Assembly (NCBI RefSeq): GCF_036884655.1
Contig: NC_088348.1
Coordinates: 28,681,001 to 28,745,000 of the forward strand
Reading direction: 5' to 3'
DNA: 64,000 nt
DNA from: Musa acuminata AAA Group
Taxonomy: Eukaryota > Streptophyta > Magnoliopsida > Zingiberales > Musaceae
A model generated the notes under the pieces. That model made no database searches and was not told where the DNA came from. It saw only the letters and a list, made by a program, of their open reading frames with translations. Positions 1-11,022 of the stretch are shown here, in pieces. Each line of letters starts with the position of its first letter. Position 1 is the stretch's first letter. A program made the position numbers and the translations under genes.

Positions 1-54
1 TGTTTTAAGTTTGCCAATGTATAATTTGTTCTTTTCTTTTGGATAATTATGCAG

Positions 55-481
55 CTCGAAGGAGAAACCCACTCTAGGGTATGTTGACCTGCTTCCCTTC
101 GTTTATGATAATTTGTTTTTAATTTTGTGAATATGTTGCGTGATCTGATTATTTAGAATCAGAGTATGATTTCATTTTAAAGGGTGCATCATAGCTTGCT
201 CATTAGTTAATTGTTTGTGTTATGTGATTATGGAGTTATCTGCTCTTGGGAATGATCAGATGCGGTATTAGGCCTTGAAGGCATACAAAACTGATATTGG
301 AAAAATTCGAATTGGTAGAAAGTACACACACACATAGACATACATATATATATGTATGTATTTAAAAAACATGCTGTACCACAATTGAATAGTTGTTTTT
401 TGAGTAATTAATTGTACGTGTGCTGAACTTGGGAATGATCAGATGCTGCACTTTATTTTTGAAAGACTCAGATAGACTTAA

Positions 482-551
<70 letters not shown>

Positions 552-3500
552 TTAAAATGTATTTACCTTGCAAGAAAGAAATTTTGTCTAAAATTTGAGT
601 CATCCTTCCTAAAAGTTTTCTTAAAAGATTGTGCTAATTGAAACTTTAAAAACTTGCTTCTTACTGTTAACTGACCTACTAATTTGTTCGAAATTTGCAA
701 TTGAGAAGTTGTCACAATTTTGGCTTTAGGCACCGGGGTGATGCCCAAGTTCCCTACAAGCGGCTTGCGTGTGCATATCAAGTTAGGCAAAATTTTTGGA
801 TGATAATACAGCAGCAACTAGTTGTAAGATGACAGCTACTTGGACAGCAATGTTGGATAAAAATCCATATGGTGGAACACATATCAAATTGCTAATTTGA
901 ATGTTACACTTTTTGTACTTAAAAAGGCAATAGTAATATCTTCACACATTTGTGACTCTTATTATTTAGGATACATTTTAGTGTAGTTTTTTATGTGTGT
1001 TTCTATGGGATTGATTCAGTTTTTTTTTTATTCCATATTTGTAATGATGATCATATATCTAGAAGGCTTTGTATTTACTGCAAATATTATTATTGAATAA
1101 TGCAATGCAAGTTAGGTTAATGATTCTTTTGGCAATGCAGTGGCACGCGGATAAAGACCCGCAAACGGAATATCACTGCTCCTTTGGACCCTGCAGCTTT
1201 TGCAGATGCAGTGGTCCAGATATATCTGGAGAATGCTGGTGATCTGGTATGTTTATATTGAAAAGTTAGGTGAAGATAGCAAGCTACCGTGTTTCTGTTT
1301 AACATTATGCGATGTGAACTGAAAAATTCTTACTTTGATGCCCAAGGTAAAGAATGTAGACAAAGAATGTGATTTCTAGTCAAACTGAATTCAGTAGCCA
1401 GATAGCATCTGTGATGAGGCTGCAGAAAAGTGGTGGTTGTTGAGACTGCATATAGCGATCATTGTTATAAATAATAAAGATGGCTGGAGTTGATTATTCA
1501 TGCCTGATGAAGAAGGCTTAGGCACTACTTAGTGCTATACATGTTTGTAAAGCTTGCCAGTTTGAGATCTGATCTGATTGAATCTAGCAGTTTGATTGCT
1601 GCTGTGTGCACAGAAATTAACAGAAAAATAATTGCCACAATTTATGAATAAAATGTTGTAAGTCCAAAGTGCTAAGAAGGATGGAATAAAGTGAGAACTT
1701 TAATGTAGCAAGGGCAAACTGCTTTTCGAGTAATAACAGTTTGTAGAATTTGATAATATAAACGGAGGAATTTGAGAGATATATTAGTAGAAAGGAGGCA
1801 ATGCCTGCAGTGAAGCTAAACAATATCTATTCGTCAAAACTCCTCTTGCAGCCATGACCCACTTAAGAACTCAGGATCATACTGTTGTTAACTTTGAATA
1901 GGAATTCACCTGTGACTCCAAAGAGGAATTTAATAAAAACATGATATCTTTTACAACGTATTTTGTTCATGCCTCTATTATTCTGCCTAATACTGCCAAT
2001 GCACATTGCATATCAACTTGGATCAATCATTTTTAATCTGGAGCTTCTCTTTATCTTGACATGATCCCTGTAAAATTTTCTTCTGACAGGAACTTGTTGC
2101 AAAGAATGTTGAATCTTCCGATCTTAACTTCTCAAGATACGGTGACACCTTTTTCGAGGTAATTTTATGATAATTTTCCGTGTGATTGTGAGCAATAAAT
2201 GACTTTTTTCTTCTGTGCTAATACATTCTGTGTTTTGCCTATCTGTCTTCTTGATTGTGTTCTCCTGGTGCTTGCTGGTTTGGGGTCAGCTAAAGCTAGC
2301 TGAGTGAGTGGAACTGGCTTGGGGTTTGCAAAAACCCAATCCTGAGCTGCCCCATCACTGTTCCAAGATGGTTGCACACTTGTACCCATATGTGCAAATC
2401 AATAGACTAATGCTGATATGAAGAACCTGATCATAATTTTTGGCATAGGTCCTGTTCTTTTTGAAATGCATCTGATACTTTTAATTTGACAAATACCATC
2501 TCCTTGCATAACAAATTACTTTGGAGCTTAATCCCACCCCTGTATGATCTGTTTTTGGGTAATAATCATCAACCTGATAGTACTGAGACAAAACACAAAT
2601 ATGATGTCCCTCCAACTGACAATACAAACCTAGCTATAACCTGTCGGGTTCCGTCTCTCATGGAAGTCTTTAATAGTTTATCCATAAATCTGCGTTGGGA
2701 TTCATTCTAGTTTGGATTAGTTGATAACAGGTACACAATTTCAAATGTGATTGAAATCATTTGCAAAATATGGTTAGTGTTAAAAATAAGACAGGATTTA
2801 TGTAGCAGAACAGGTGTTATTCATGATCGATATTCAACATGAACATCTAAAGTTGAATAAAAATTTGTTTGACAAGAAGTGTCTTGGTTTGCCCTCTCTT
2901 CAAGGTGAAGTCTCAGAAATATGATCAAAGGCCTTTTCTATGGAATGCCTATCTCACGCTTCATATTCTATAGCAAGGTTTGCTATACCATGGTGTACCG
3001 CCCATATGTACCTATGTGATAGGGAACCGATATGGGCGATACACATCAATTTGTCGGTATGTCCCATCGTACAATGTGTTGGTATGCCCCACCGTACAAT
3101 GTATTGGTACATCGATACATACCATATCGACAATCGATCGGTATACCAGTACAGACAGATAAGGCAAACCATGTTCTATAGAATGTCTATGTCACGCTAT
3201 CATATTGGACAAGTAGGGAAAAACAGTGGTTGACAACTTGGCTATCTAAATTTTCGCTTGGAACTGTTTGAAATGACATGATTGCAGCAAAAGATATGAC
3301 ACTCTTACACGCTTATGAAAAGCAACTGTTTATTGCTACCTTTGGCAGAAACAGGGTTATGGGAGTTTGCCTGGGTGTCTGGTTATCTATTGCAGTATGG
3401 TAGTTTTTTTTGCATATTATTATAAACTGACATTATGTTTCATGACACAAGGATTGCAAATACTACATTGTCAACAATATCATAAACTTGTAAACCGGTG

Positions 3501-6500
3501 CATATTTTGTAAAAGATACTTGGTGCTGTACTTGCTTGTTGTGACAACCATCTTTAGTTATTCTGTCCAGTGTGAGAAAATGTTATATTTCTTTTGATTA
3601 ATACGAATGTGTGTTTCTGAGTTCATGACTAGCCTTGCACGCTAAACAAATATTGCTTTTGTAAGCCAGGTGTTTTACATTGGTTTGCTATTTTGGTGCA
3701 CATCATATGTTTAGTTGTCTTTTTTTACTCAGCAACCCAATTGATTGTATCTAGTGCTGATTCTAGGTTGTCTTCACGGGTGGCCGGACACAACCTGGTA
3801 CAATAAAACCAGATGAAGGAGAGAGGCATCCTTACTCAGTTCTAGATTGCCATCCTAAACGTGAAGCTATCTTGCCTTCTGTTCTCTACATACAGAAAAT
3901 CTTGCGGCGAAGGCCCTTTTTAATTAAAAATCTTGAAAATGTTATGCGAAAGTTTCTGCAGTCCTTGGAGCTCTTTGAGGAGAATGAAAGGAAGAAGCTT
4001 GCTATTTTTACAGCCCTTACATTTTCTCAGAAGCTATCAGGTCTTCCGCCTGAGACGGTTTTCCAGCCATTGCTCAAGGACAATCTTGTGGCAAAGGGGC
4101 TAGTTCTTTCATTTATTACTGATTTCTTCAAGGAATATTTGGTGGATAACAGTTTAGATGATCTTATATCAATTTTGAAGCGAGGTAAAATGGAGGACAA
4201 TCTCCTTGATTTTTTTCCTAGTGCAAGACGCTCTGCTGAATGCTTTTCTGAGCATTTCACGTAAGTTTATTTTCTGAATTGTTATTAAGTGTTTAGTATA
4301 TCCGTAGTCTATATAAATTAATGTTTGTAAAATTTTAGGTTGTTGTTAGTGAATTTCAAATGAGAATGTAATTAGATTGTTTTTTTTTTTTAAATAAGAC
4401 ATTAATTGCACTTATGAGAAAGTATCATATGTGCTGGCCGTGTGGACCTTTGCTAACATGGTAGCACCAAACACTACTGTGTGGACCTTGTGCTGATGCA
4501 GTGCTTAGGGCCCATTCCATCTTGTTGATATATCACCAGAATGGGGCACACCTGAAGCTGAAAACCTTGCTAATTTCAATGTTTTCTATTTGTTCCTTCT
4601 ACAAGATAACCGAGCAACTGTTCTTTTATTTTTTTTTTTTTGCAGCAAAGAAGGATTATTAGCTCTTGTTGAGTATCATGAGAAGAAAATATTCGAGGTG
4701 AAGCTGAAAGAAATGAAATCAGCTCTGACAACTCAGATTGCAGAAGAAACTGATATATCTGAAGTTATAGAGACTGCAAAACAGCGTGTTAAAGATGCTA
4801 ATTTGCCTGATGTTGAAGTTGTGCGCATTCTGTGGGATGGGCTAATGGATGCTGTTCAGTGGTCTGGTAAAAACCAGCAGCAGAATGCAAATGCGGCTCT
4901 TCGCCAGGTAAGTAATATTTTTTAAAATTTAACTCTATTCTTATGTAGAAGTTACAAGAACTGTGATGTTCTTTGACATCTACGAGTCCTTTTACAGTTG
5001 ATAAACCTTTAATTTTAGATTTTTAGATGATGTTCATTGCATGTTAACTTGACTGTATAGACAAGCACAGCTCATAGTTGGGAGGCAAGTATGAAAACTG
5101 AGTAACTATTAAACTTGTCCCAGCATAGCTTGTAAACCCAGTAATATGACTATTCGGTTCAATCACAAATATCTTGTGAATGTCATTGGCATGGGTAGAC
5201 AACTACAGGATGCACAAGGTGTACGCAATGGTTTTCTTTGGATATATAAGAGGAAAGGGACCCAGCCATTACTAGTTGATGTGTTTCTGTTATAGTATCA
5301 TGCTGTCCTGCAAAAGTTTTAAGTCACAGCCCAAGGCATCTAAGACTGGCACTGGTATGGACAAACACATTGATGCCACTAATATGGTGTTCCCATTAAC
5401 TAGAATGGGTGTGCTATCATTGCGTTTTCGTTGGTTGAAATGATATGGAATGCACCGTACATCATGTCTATACGCCAAGAAGTTTTGTAATTTGGGCATG
5501 TGATCCTTTATGCTCATTCTTGAACTGACAGGATCCATAGTTCAACCACGTTAAATTGCCGAGTTATTTGGTTGTTTCTGTTTTTTCGTCTAAAGAAGCT
5601 TGCTTCCCTGGAGGGAGTCATGCAGTAATAATAGTAAATGCTTACCGAAGACCAAGCAATTGAAGTCAAGAAAGATTCTAGGCAATATTTTGATGATGTA
5701 GTGTCATGAGTGCAGCAGAAAAAGCATGATGATTTTATGTGCCTAGAGGTATCTCTTGATTTGTGACAAGAAGTTGGAAAAGTAGTCCATGGTGCCTAAG
5801 AAGTTCAAATGCTTTAAAGATGACAAAATTGATGCACAATAAGTTCAATTTGAGTTGGGAATTTAGTGTACTATCCTATGCAGTAGTCACAGAGCCAGGT
5901 TGGAGATTAAAATTTAAAATTGGTTTTGGTTTCTCCAGTTCAATATTGATTTTATGCTCTTCTGCAAAGTGACCTTCAAGGACATGCTTAATATTTATTG
6001 CATATTTAAATATACCATAAATCTGATTAGTTCTAAACTTCTAATCTATTGCCAATAGACATGCAGTGTGGCCTACAGCAGTACAGTTTGTTCTAAGGAA
6101 AGATTCCCTAAACTCTAGAAGGACCCTTTTAATACCCTAAACCCTCGGATCCACAAAGGCATACAAAAAAATAGAAAAAGAGAATCTAGAACTGGTTCAA
6201 TCAAGCAATGGAACCATGGACTTCTGATGTTTCTATACTTTTGTACTATTTCTAAACTGTTATGTTTGTAGCCTCTTTTGTTTGTGTTTTTGATGAGCTT
6301 TTTCTCTTTCTAAACCTTTTTGCCTATGAAAGATCTTACTATGTTCCTGAAGAATTGAACTAAATTAAAATTAGATAACATTTTTTTATTTGTTCTAAAC
6401 CTTTTACTACTGCTTGATCCACCCTATGTTTATGTAGACAAGACAAGGGCCAATGATCTTACACTGGTATTAGAACAGGTCACAAAAAGAAATCTTAGCT

Positions 6501-9500
6501 AAAATTTTCAGATAGAAATAATATTTACAAAGACTCAGGTTCGAAAGAAAACTTATAGAGACATGGCATAACTACTCGAACAAGGACTCAAACAAAAACT
6601 TGGGCACTTAAGAGCATCAAAGAGCAAGAGAGAACACAAGAGTGGTGGTTTGCTTCTGATGTCTCTTTATGACTCTAGAGGGTGGTATTTATATTTAGGA
6701 GGACTCAAGAATTGTTGACAAGCTTGGATTGCAGTCTTCATTAAATCAGCAAGGTTGCTCTTTTCCTTGGTTTTTGTCTTGTTGCATCAGCGAGCTGAAC
6801 ATGTATTTGGTTATTGTGGCTTCGATCACTGTAGCTTGTTTAGTATAGCTACATTTGGCTTTCTATTGAAGTTGTAGCTTGGTTATTGTAGGGGAATATT
6901 GTTTTAAAATCCAAGGAAGAAGTTTATCATGCTTTCTTGAAAGAGGATTAGCAGGGGAAATTGCTTTTTGTTGCTCTCATTCTGAAGACATTGGAAAGGA
7001 GAATATCCCCTTAAAACTCAAGATGGCCATTCTTTCAATACTGAAAAGACATAATATTATGAATATTAAAATACAGTCTTGCTTAGCAGAATGGACAAAA
7101 AATGGATGGATGATCCCTGGATATTCCCAAATCCTTATCCATTCATCAGACTACTTTCTGGTTGCTTTCAATCTGATTCAATCAACCAAAAGGCCTACCA
7201 AAGAGTCTATCAGAAAATATAAGGCAAAGTACATAATGGATGATAGATTCCAGACTGGACTCAGATTGATTGCTCAAGGCCTTTGGTATGAGATATACGC
7301 TGAACAGTTCACTTCCCTAATGCAACTCATACCAAGAACCAAAGAAGTTGGTCAACGAATTATGTTCAAGGTCAAACTAAGCATGCATCATGATGGAGAA
7401 AGACTTTTGAATGATACTGCTTGGGAGTGAGAAGTGAAGCAAATGAGGCAGAAAATTGAGAAAATAATCCAGCAGATTCAGCAATAAAAATCCAACAAAT
7501 GAAAGTCCAGCAAATGAAGAAGACACTGACGATTATCAGTGATTTAAAAAACATTAGGCGCTAAAAGGCGCTAAGGTTCCAAAACACCCGAGGCGCTAGG
7601 TGCTCGCCAAGGTTCTAGACCGGACTCAGATTGATTGCTCAAGGCCTTTGGTATGAGATATATGCTGAACAGTTCACATTCCCTGATGCAACTCATACCA
7701 AGAACCAAAGAAATCGGCAAAGCTACCTTTTTCTTTGATTTTTGTATTATTGCGTTGGTGACCTGAACATGTATTTAATTACTATAGCTTTAGTCACTGT
7801 AGCTTGGTTACCGTAGCTACACGTGGCTTTCATCAATCATTTCTTAATCAATCAATGGTCGTGCAATTTCTTGTAGTTCATCATGAAATTGGTCCAAGTT
7901 TTCTAAATAATCGTCAATGATTTCAAAAGGCCCTTGGGCGTTCGCCTAGGCGCTCAGGCGAGGCGAGGCCCGAGCGCCTCGTTTACCATCCAAGCGGCGT
8001 ACTTCAAAGAGGCGCTGCCTGGGTGCTCGCCCGAGCCCAGATGCCGAGCACTTCGGGCGAGCGCTCGAGTCAAATCAAGTGACTGAATCGGCATGTTAGG
8101 TTTGGTTCAATCGCATTTGCGTTAGTTGGTTCAATCGAACCAACTAAAGCATCGATATCAGCCTCTCTCCGCGGCCCCTTGCGACTTCCCCAACCCTAAC
8201 CTGACTCCCACCGTTGACATTTTCTTTTTGCTGCCGCTACCGCTATCGTTACTCTCCGCTATCGCTACTCTCCGCTTTGCCTCTCTCCGTTGCTGTTGTC
8301 GCTACTCTCTGTTATCGCTATCACTGTCACTACTCGCCGCTGCCACTACCACTATCGCTGCTCGCTACTGCCACTATCACTGCTAGTTTAGAAATAGTAC
8401 TAAAGCGTATAAACATCAGAAATCTCTGGTTCCATTGCTTGATTGAACCAGTTCTAGGATTTATATATTTTGCATTTTTACAAGTTTTTGTGGATCCGAG
8501 GTTTAGGGTATTAAAAGAATCCTTTTAGGGTTACACTTACCAATTATGATCGTCATAACCGAAAGAACTGGTTATCAAATTCTTTTTTCTTTTTTAGCAA
8601 CTCTAGTATGTCACCTTGATGGGTTCTCATTTATAGGGTTTTGAATATCGGTCCGTACCGGCGTACCAAGCTCTGATTGGTATGATACGTACGTACACCC
8701 TAAAATCTTAAAAATATCTCCATCTATCGTGTCAAGGCGTACCGATTGGTACACCTCGGTAACGATCGAAATTTGGGGCAGTACTGGTCGGTATCATCTC
8801 AGTATCGATTAAAACATTGGTACCATCCGATAGAGGGTAGTTCGTGTATCGGTATCCTCTCGGATCGATACATACCACCCTTACTGGGTAGTGCATATCG
8901 AAATTGAGAACCCTGGTCATTTATCACATGCATTTAGTATTTGATGAATGTGCATATTTGTTCTCCTACCTATTTTCAAGCCTACATAAGCAACTTGTTG
9001 CATATTGTGCAAATGTAGAATCTTGGTTGCTTTATCTTGCACTTTGCATTGACTTTATTCGTTTCTCCCATAATTTCACTTTCGTGGTAGACACTATTTC
9101 ATTTTGATTAAGATTTATATGTAAATTTTGTTTATGGAGTTTGTATGGTCATCTACCAATGTTGTATGCTTCTGCTTTTAGGTTATGAGTGTACAGATAG
9201 GTTTTGAAATTCCTTGATAACAACAAACTCTATGTGGAATTGACTTTACCTTTTTTCTAAAATGTTCAAGAGTAAATATGGAGAAGGTACTCTTTTTGTT
9301 CATGTTTTTTCTTTATTTTTTTGAGTCATCTACGTTACTATATCTGCAGGTGAAAACATGGGCTGGGCTTCTGAATGCTTTCTGTACTAGTGGGAAACTG
9401 GAACTAGAACTGATGTACAAGGTCCAAATCCAGTGCTATGAGGATGCCAAACTGTTGAAACTATTTCCAGAAATTATAAGGTCCCTTTATGAACTAGATG

Positions 9501-10862
9501 TACTTGCTGAGGATACAATTCTTCTTTGGTTTCGGAAAGGTGCAAATCCGAAGGGCAGGTGCATGATTCTTCTTTTTTCCTTCTTTAGTTATTTGGTCCA
9601 AATTATGCTTGTTGAAGTCAATAATATGGATACAGTTGTTCTCAATGTGTTGTCAGTATTTATGTCTTGGATACTATTCGTTGTTAGTCATTTTTGACTT
9701 TGTGAAATATAGTGAATGCTTGAATACTTTCTGGGTAGCTGTTCTAATGACTGGACCTATTGTCACTGAAAAAAGTGATGATTGATTCTAGAAATTTTTT
9801 ATTTACCGTTAATTGCTATGGAGCTTGTGACTACTGCCACAATATTTTGACTGATATCAGTTTCCTGTTGCACATAATGCTAGAAGATCTTTGTCGTGTG
9901 AGGAATATCTTCTTTCCTGTTTCATAAATTAGGGATTCTTGTGAGACTCCTCTGTCAGTGTCTAGGATCCAACTACAAAAAGAAATGGATGCTTGTTAAC
10001 ATTTTTATGCCCATCCTTGCCTTAGACTGCCCTACTTTGCCGATAATAATTCAGTACCCACCATTGCAGTTGCAGTAAATTCTTTGGTGCTTCGCCTGAA
10101 TGCTCGGGAAATCACAACAAAAATGACTTGACTGCCACCTATTGTCTAGGTTGTAATGTTTACAAAATATATTTGAGTTGATTTCCTTTTAGTCTTATAC
10201 TTTCTCCTTTTCATGGACTCACGTTCATTCACTCATAAAAAAAAAACAAGTGACTAGCTTTCTGTTGTACTTGGAAACAAACTGCAAATGCCTTGGTATT
10301 GGAAGTTACTTATAAATGAGAAGTATTGTAATTTTTTTTTTTAGAATGGGGTGGGTAGCTTCTATGGAATACAGTTAAAAGAGTTTTCTTTCAGCTGTGG
10401 CATATACTGATCAATGTTATATTTGACTTATGTTAAGTTTGGTTGCCATATCGGTGACATACTGATCAAAGTTATTTGTTTTCTGATGTAACATATATAT
10501 AACTATAGAGAGTGTCAGGTTAGTGTCGGATTGCTCGACACTCGTGCTTAACCAAATTTGAATTCAGCTTGGGCTGATACATCTCAGCCAATTCTCGACT
10601 GCAGTTCCTGTTATTGCCTTGATTGCAATGAGAATGTCACCCAGAATGTTTTCCCAATTAGTCCCATTTCACTAAGATTATATGTTTAGCTATTACGATC
10701 TTGAAAGAAATGCTGTCTTTACTTTATGAACAATATTTACTTTAACCGTAAACATTCTTTGGCCAGACCATTTACTAAGCATGTAATGTTTGCAGGCAAA
10801 CTTTCGTAAAAGCCCTGGAGCCGTTTGTTAACTGGCTTGAGGAAGCCGAAGAGGAAGAATGA
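55..10862 (+). CDS. eIF5-mimic protein (BZW / 5MP family, W2 domain), 5' end outside window
   Basis: Coding exons by GT-AG borders and continuous translation: 55-78, 1141-1246, 2090-2158, 3767-4260, 4646-4907, 9350-9558, 10796-10862 (TGA). They sum to 1231 nt. Five more nucleotides (an ATG plus two bases) in an upstream exon would give 411 residues, the usual size of plant BZW proteins. The N-terminus reads SSKEKPTLGGTRIKTRKRN; the middle has the family blocks EENERKKLAIFTALTFSQKL and GKMEDNLLDFFP; the C-terminal W2 (eIF5C-like) domain holds WDGLMDAVQWSGKNQQQNAN and ends in the acidic tail EEAEEEE. Known family role: eIF5-mimic proteins bind eIF2/eIF3 through the W2 domain and tune start-codon selection in the cytosol; they lack the eIF5 GTPase-activating domain. 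No stop or frameshift is seen. Intron 5 (4908-9349) is enlarged by transposon insertions. Confidence 0.95.
79..1140 (+). other. BZW intron 1, with AT microsatellite
   Basis: Spliced-out region between the first two visible exons (donor GTATGT, acceptor GCAG). It carries an uninterrupted (AT)n tract at about 487-546. The reading frame at 563-817 on the - strand matches nothing I know and is probably chance. Confidence 0.7.
487..546. repeat. (AT)n microsatellite
   Basis: About 30 uninterrupted AT units in intron 1 of the BZW gene. Confidence 0.95.
2974..3173. mobile_element. 200-bp hAT-like MITE (GGTAC-rich family) in BZW intron 3
   Basis: The element is bounded by an exact 8-bp direct repeat TTCTATAG at 2966-2973 and 3174-3181. 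Its ends are imperfect inverted repeats: CAAGGTTTGC at the left and CATGGTTTGCC when the right end is read on the - strand. The interior is dense in GTAC, GGTAT and ATCGAT words, as in the repeat at 8635-8916. An 8-bp target duplication with CA-starting ends is typical of the hAT superfamily. No coding capacity. Confidence 0.75.
6464..6480 (+). other. Possible tRNA-Met primer-binding-site-like motif
   Basis: TGGTATTAGAACAGGT resembles the primer-binding site complementary to initiator tRNA-Met (consensus TGGTATCAGAGC) used by plant LTR retrotransposons and badnavirus-like pararetroviruses. It lies about 400 bp upstream of the ORF at 6879. I could not define an LTR ending just before it, so it may be coincidence. 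Confidence 0.35.
6743..7838 (+). repeat. Two permuted direct-repeat pairs around the intronic ORF
   Basis: Pair R: 6743-6869 and 7711-7838 (shared blocks CTGAACATGTATTT and CACTGTAGCTTG). Pair Q: 7248-7351 and 7613-7716 (shared blocks GGACTCAGATTGATTGCTCA and CAAGAACCAAAGAA). In the first set R precedes the ORF and Q lies inside it. In the second set Q joins R directly, so the order is permuted. Confidence 0.8.
6879..7430 (+). CDS. Unrecognised 183-codon ORF inside the intronic insertion
   Basis: Open for 183 codons, uncommonly long for this AT-rich intron. The product is basic in the middle and has no signal peptide or clear membrane span. Short stretches such as LAEWTKNGWMIPGYS and GLRLIAQGLWYEIYAEQF look protein-like, but I cannot assign a family. 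Setting: a primer-binding-like motif upstream, and partial direct repeats of its flank and of its own 3' part downstream (7613-7838). That arrangement would suit a degraded retroelement or endogenous pararetrovirus fragment. It is probably not a functional host gene. Confidence 0.35.
   Translation: MVIVGEYCFKIQGRSLSCFLERGLAGEIAFCCSHSEDIGKENIPLKLKMAILSILKRHNIMNIKIQSCLAEWTKNGWMIPGYSQILIHSSDYFLVAFNLIQSTKRPTKESIRKYKAKYIMDDRFQTGLRLIAQGLWYEIYAEQFTSLMQLIPRTKEVGQRIMFKVKLSMHHDGERLLNDTAWE
7537..8390. mobile_element. GC-rich hAT-like element, split by an apparent inversion
   Basis: Positions 7537-7608 match the left end of the intact element at 59662 (CAGTGATTTAAAAA, then GGCGC-rich). Positions 7915 to about 8230 match that element's right end read on the - strand. 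The 8 bp before the first part, ACGATTAT (7529-7536), recur as their reverse complement ATAATCGT (7907-7914) just before the second part. The simplest reading is one insertion whose right half, right flank and target duplication were later inverted. The far limit is uncertain. The ORF starting MVQSNQL at 8126 lies within it and also occurs in the other copy; I regard it as transposon-borne and low-complexity. Confidence 0.7.
8635..8916. mobile_element. 282-bp hAT-like MITE (GGTAC-rich family)
   Basis: Bounded by the 8-bp direct repeat TCATTTAT (8627-8634 and 8917-8924). Terminal inverted repeats: AGGGTTTTGAATATCGG at the left, and AGGGTTCTCAATTTCG on the - strand at the right, preceded by two extra bases. 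The interior is rich in GTACC, GGTAC and TATCGGTA. No ORF of interest. Confidence 0.72.
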
Positions 10863-10875
10863 AACGGTGGAAGCT

Positions 10876-11022
10876 GCATCGAATGTTGCTTGAAACTGAC
10901 TAGTAATTTTTATTTACATATTTCTCCATACAAGTAAATCATAATCGATGCATCAAATGCTGCTTGATATCGACTAGTAACTGTTATTTGCATGTTTCAC
11001 CATGTACGAGTAAACCATAATC
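10876..11022 (+). repeat. 74-bp tandem duplication in the BZW 3' UTR
   Basis: Copy 1 at 10876-10949 and copy 2 at 10950-11022. They share GCTTGA, CGACTAGTAA/TGACTAGTAA, GTAAA and CATAATC with about a dozen substitutions. The first copy starts 14 bp after the TGA stop, so the duplication probably lies in the transcript. Confidence 0.8.

Larger units (their letters stand above)
6108..8535. repeat. Long inverted repeats (about 130 bp) bounding a composite insertion
   Basis: Left arm about 6108-6240, right arm about 8400-8535. The right arm read on the - strand matches the left one through CTTTTAATACCCTAAAC, CTCGGATCCACAAA and AACTGGTTCAATCAAGCAAT, with small indels between these blocks. I found no clear target duplication outside the arms. 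They could be terminal repeats of one element or two opposed copies of another repeat. Confidence 0.7.
4908..9349 (+). other. BZW intron 5, a nested transposon graveyard
   Basis: A 4.4-kb intron (donor GTAAGT at 4908, acceptor CTGCAG before 9350) in a gene whose other introns are 0.4-1.6 kb. Nearly all the excess lies between about 6100 and 8925. It holds a pair of long inverted repeats, an unrecognised ORF, permuted direct repeats, a split GC-rich hAT-like element and a 282-bp MITE. In 4910-6100 and 8925-9349 I recognise nothing. Confidence 0.85.

Noticed and set aside
5290..5538. 82-codon ORF in BZW intron 5
   Set aside because: Faintly protein-like, but no family recognised and no transposon ends nearby.
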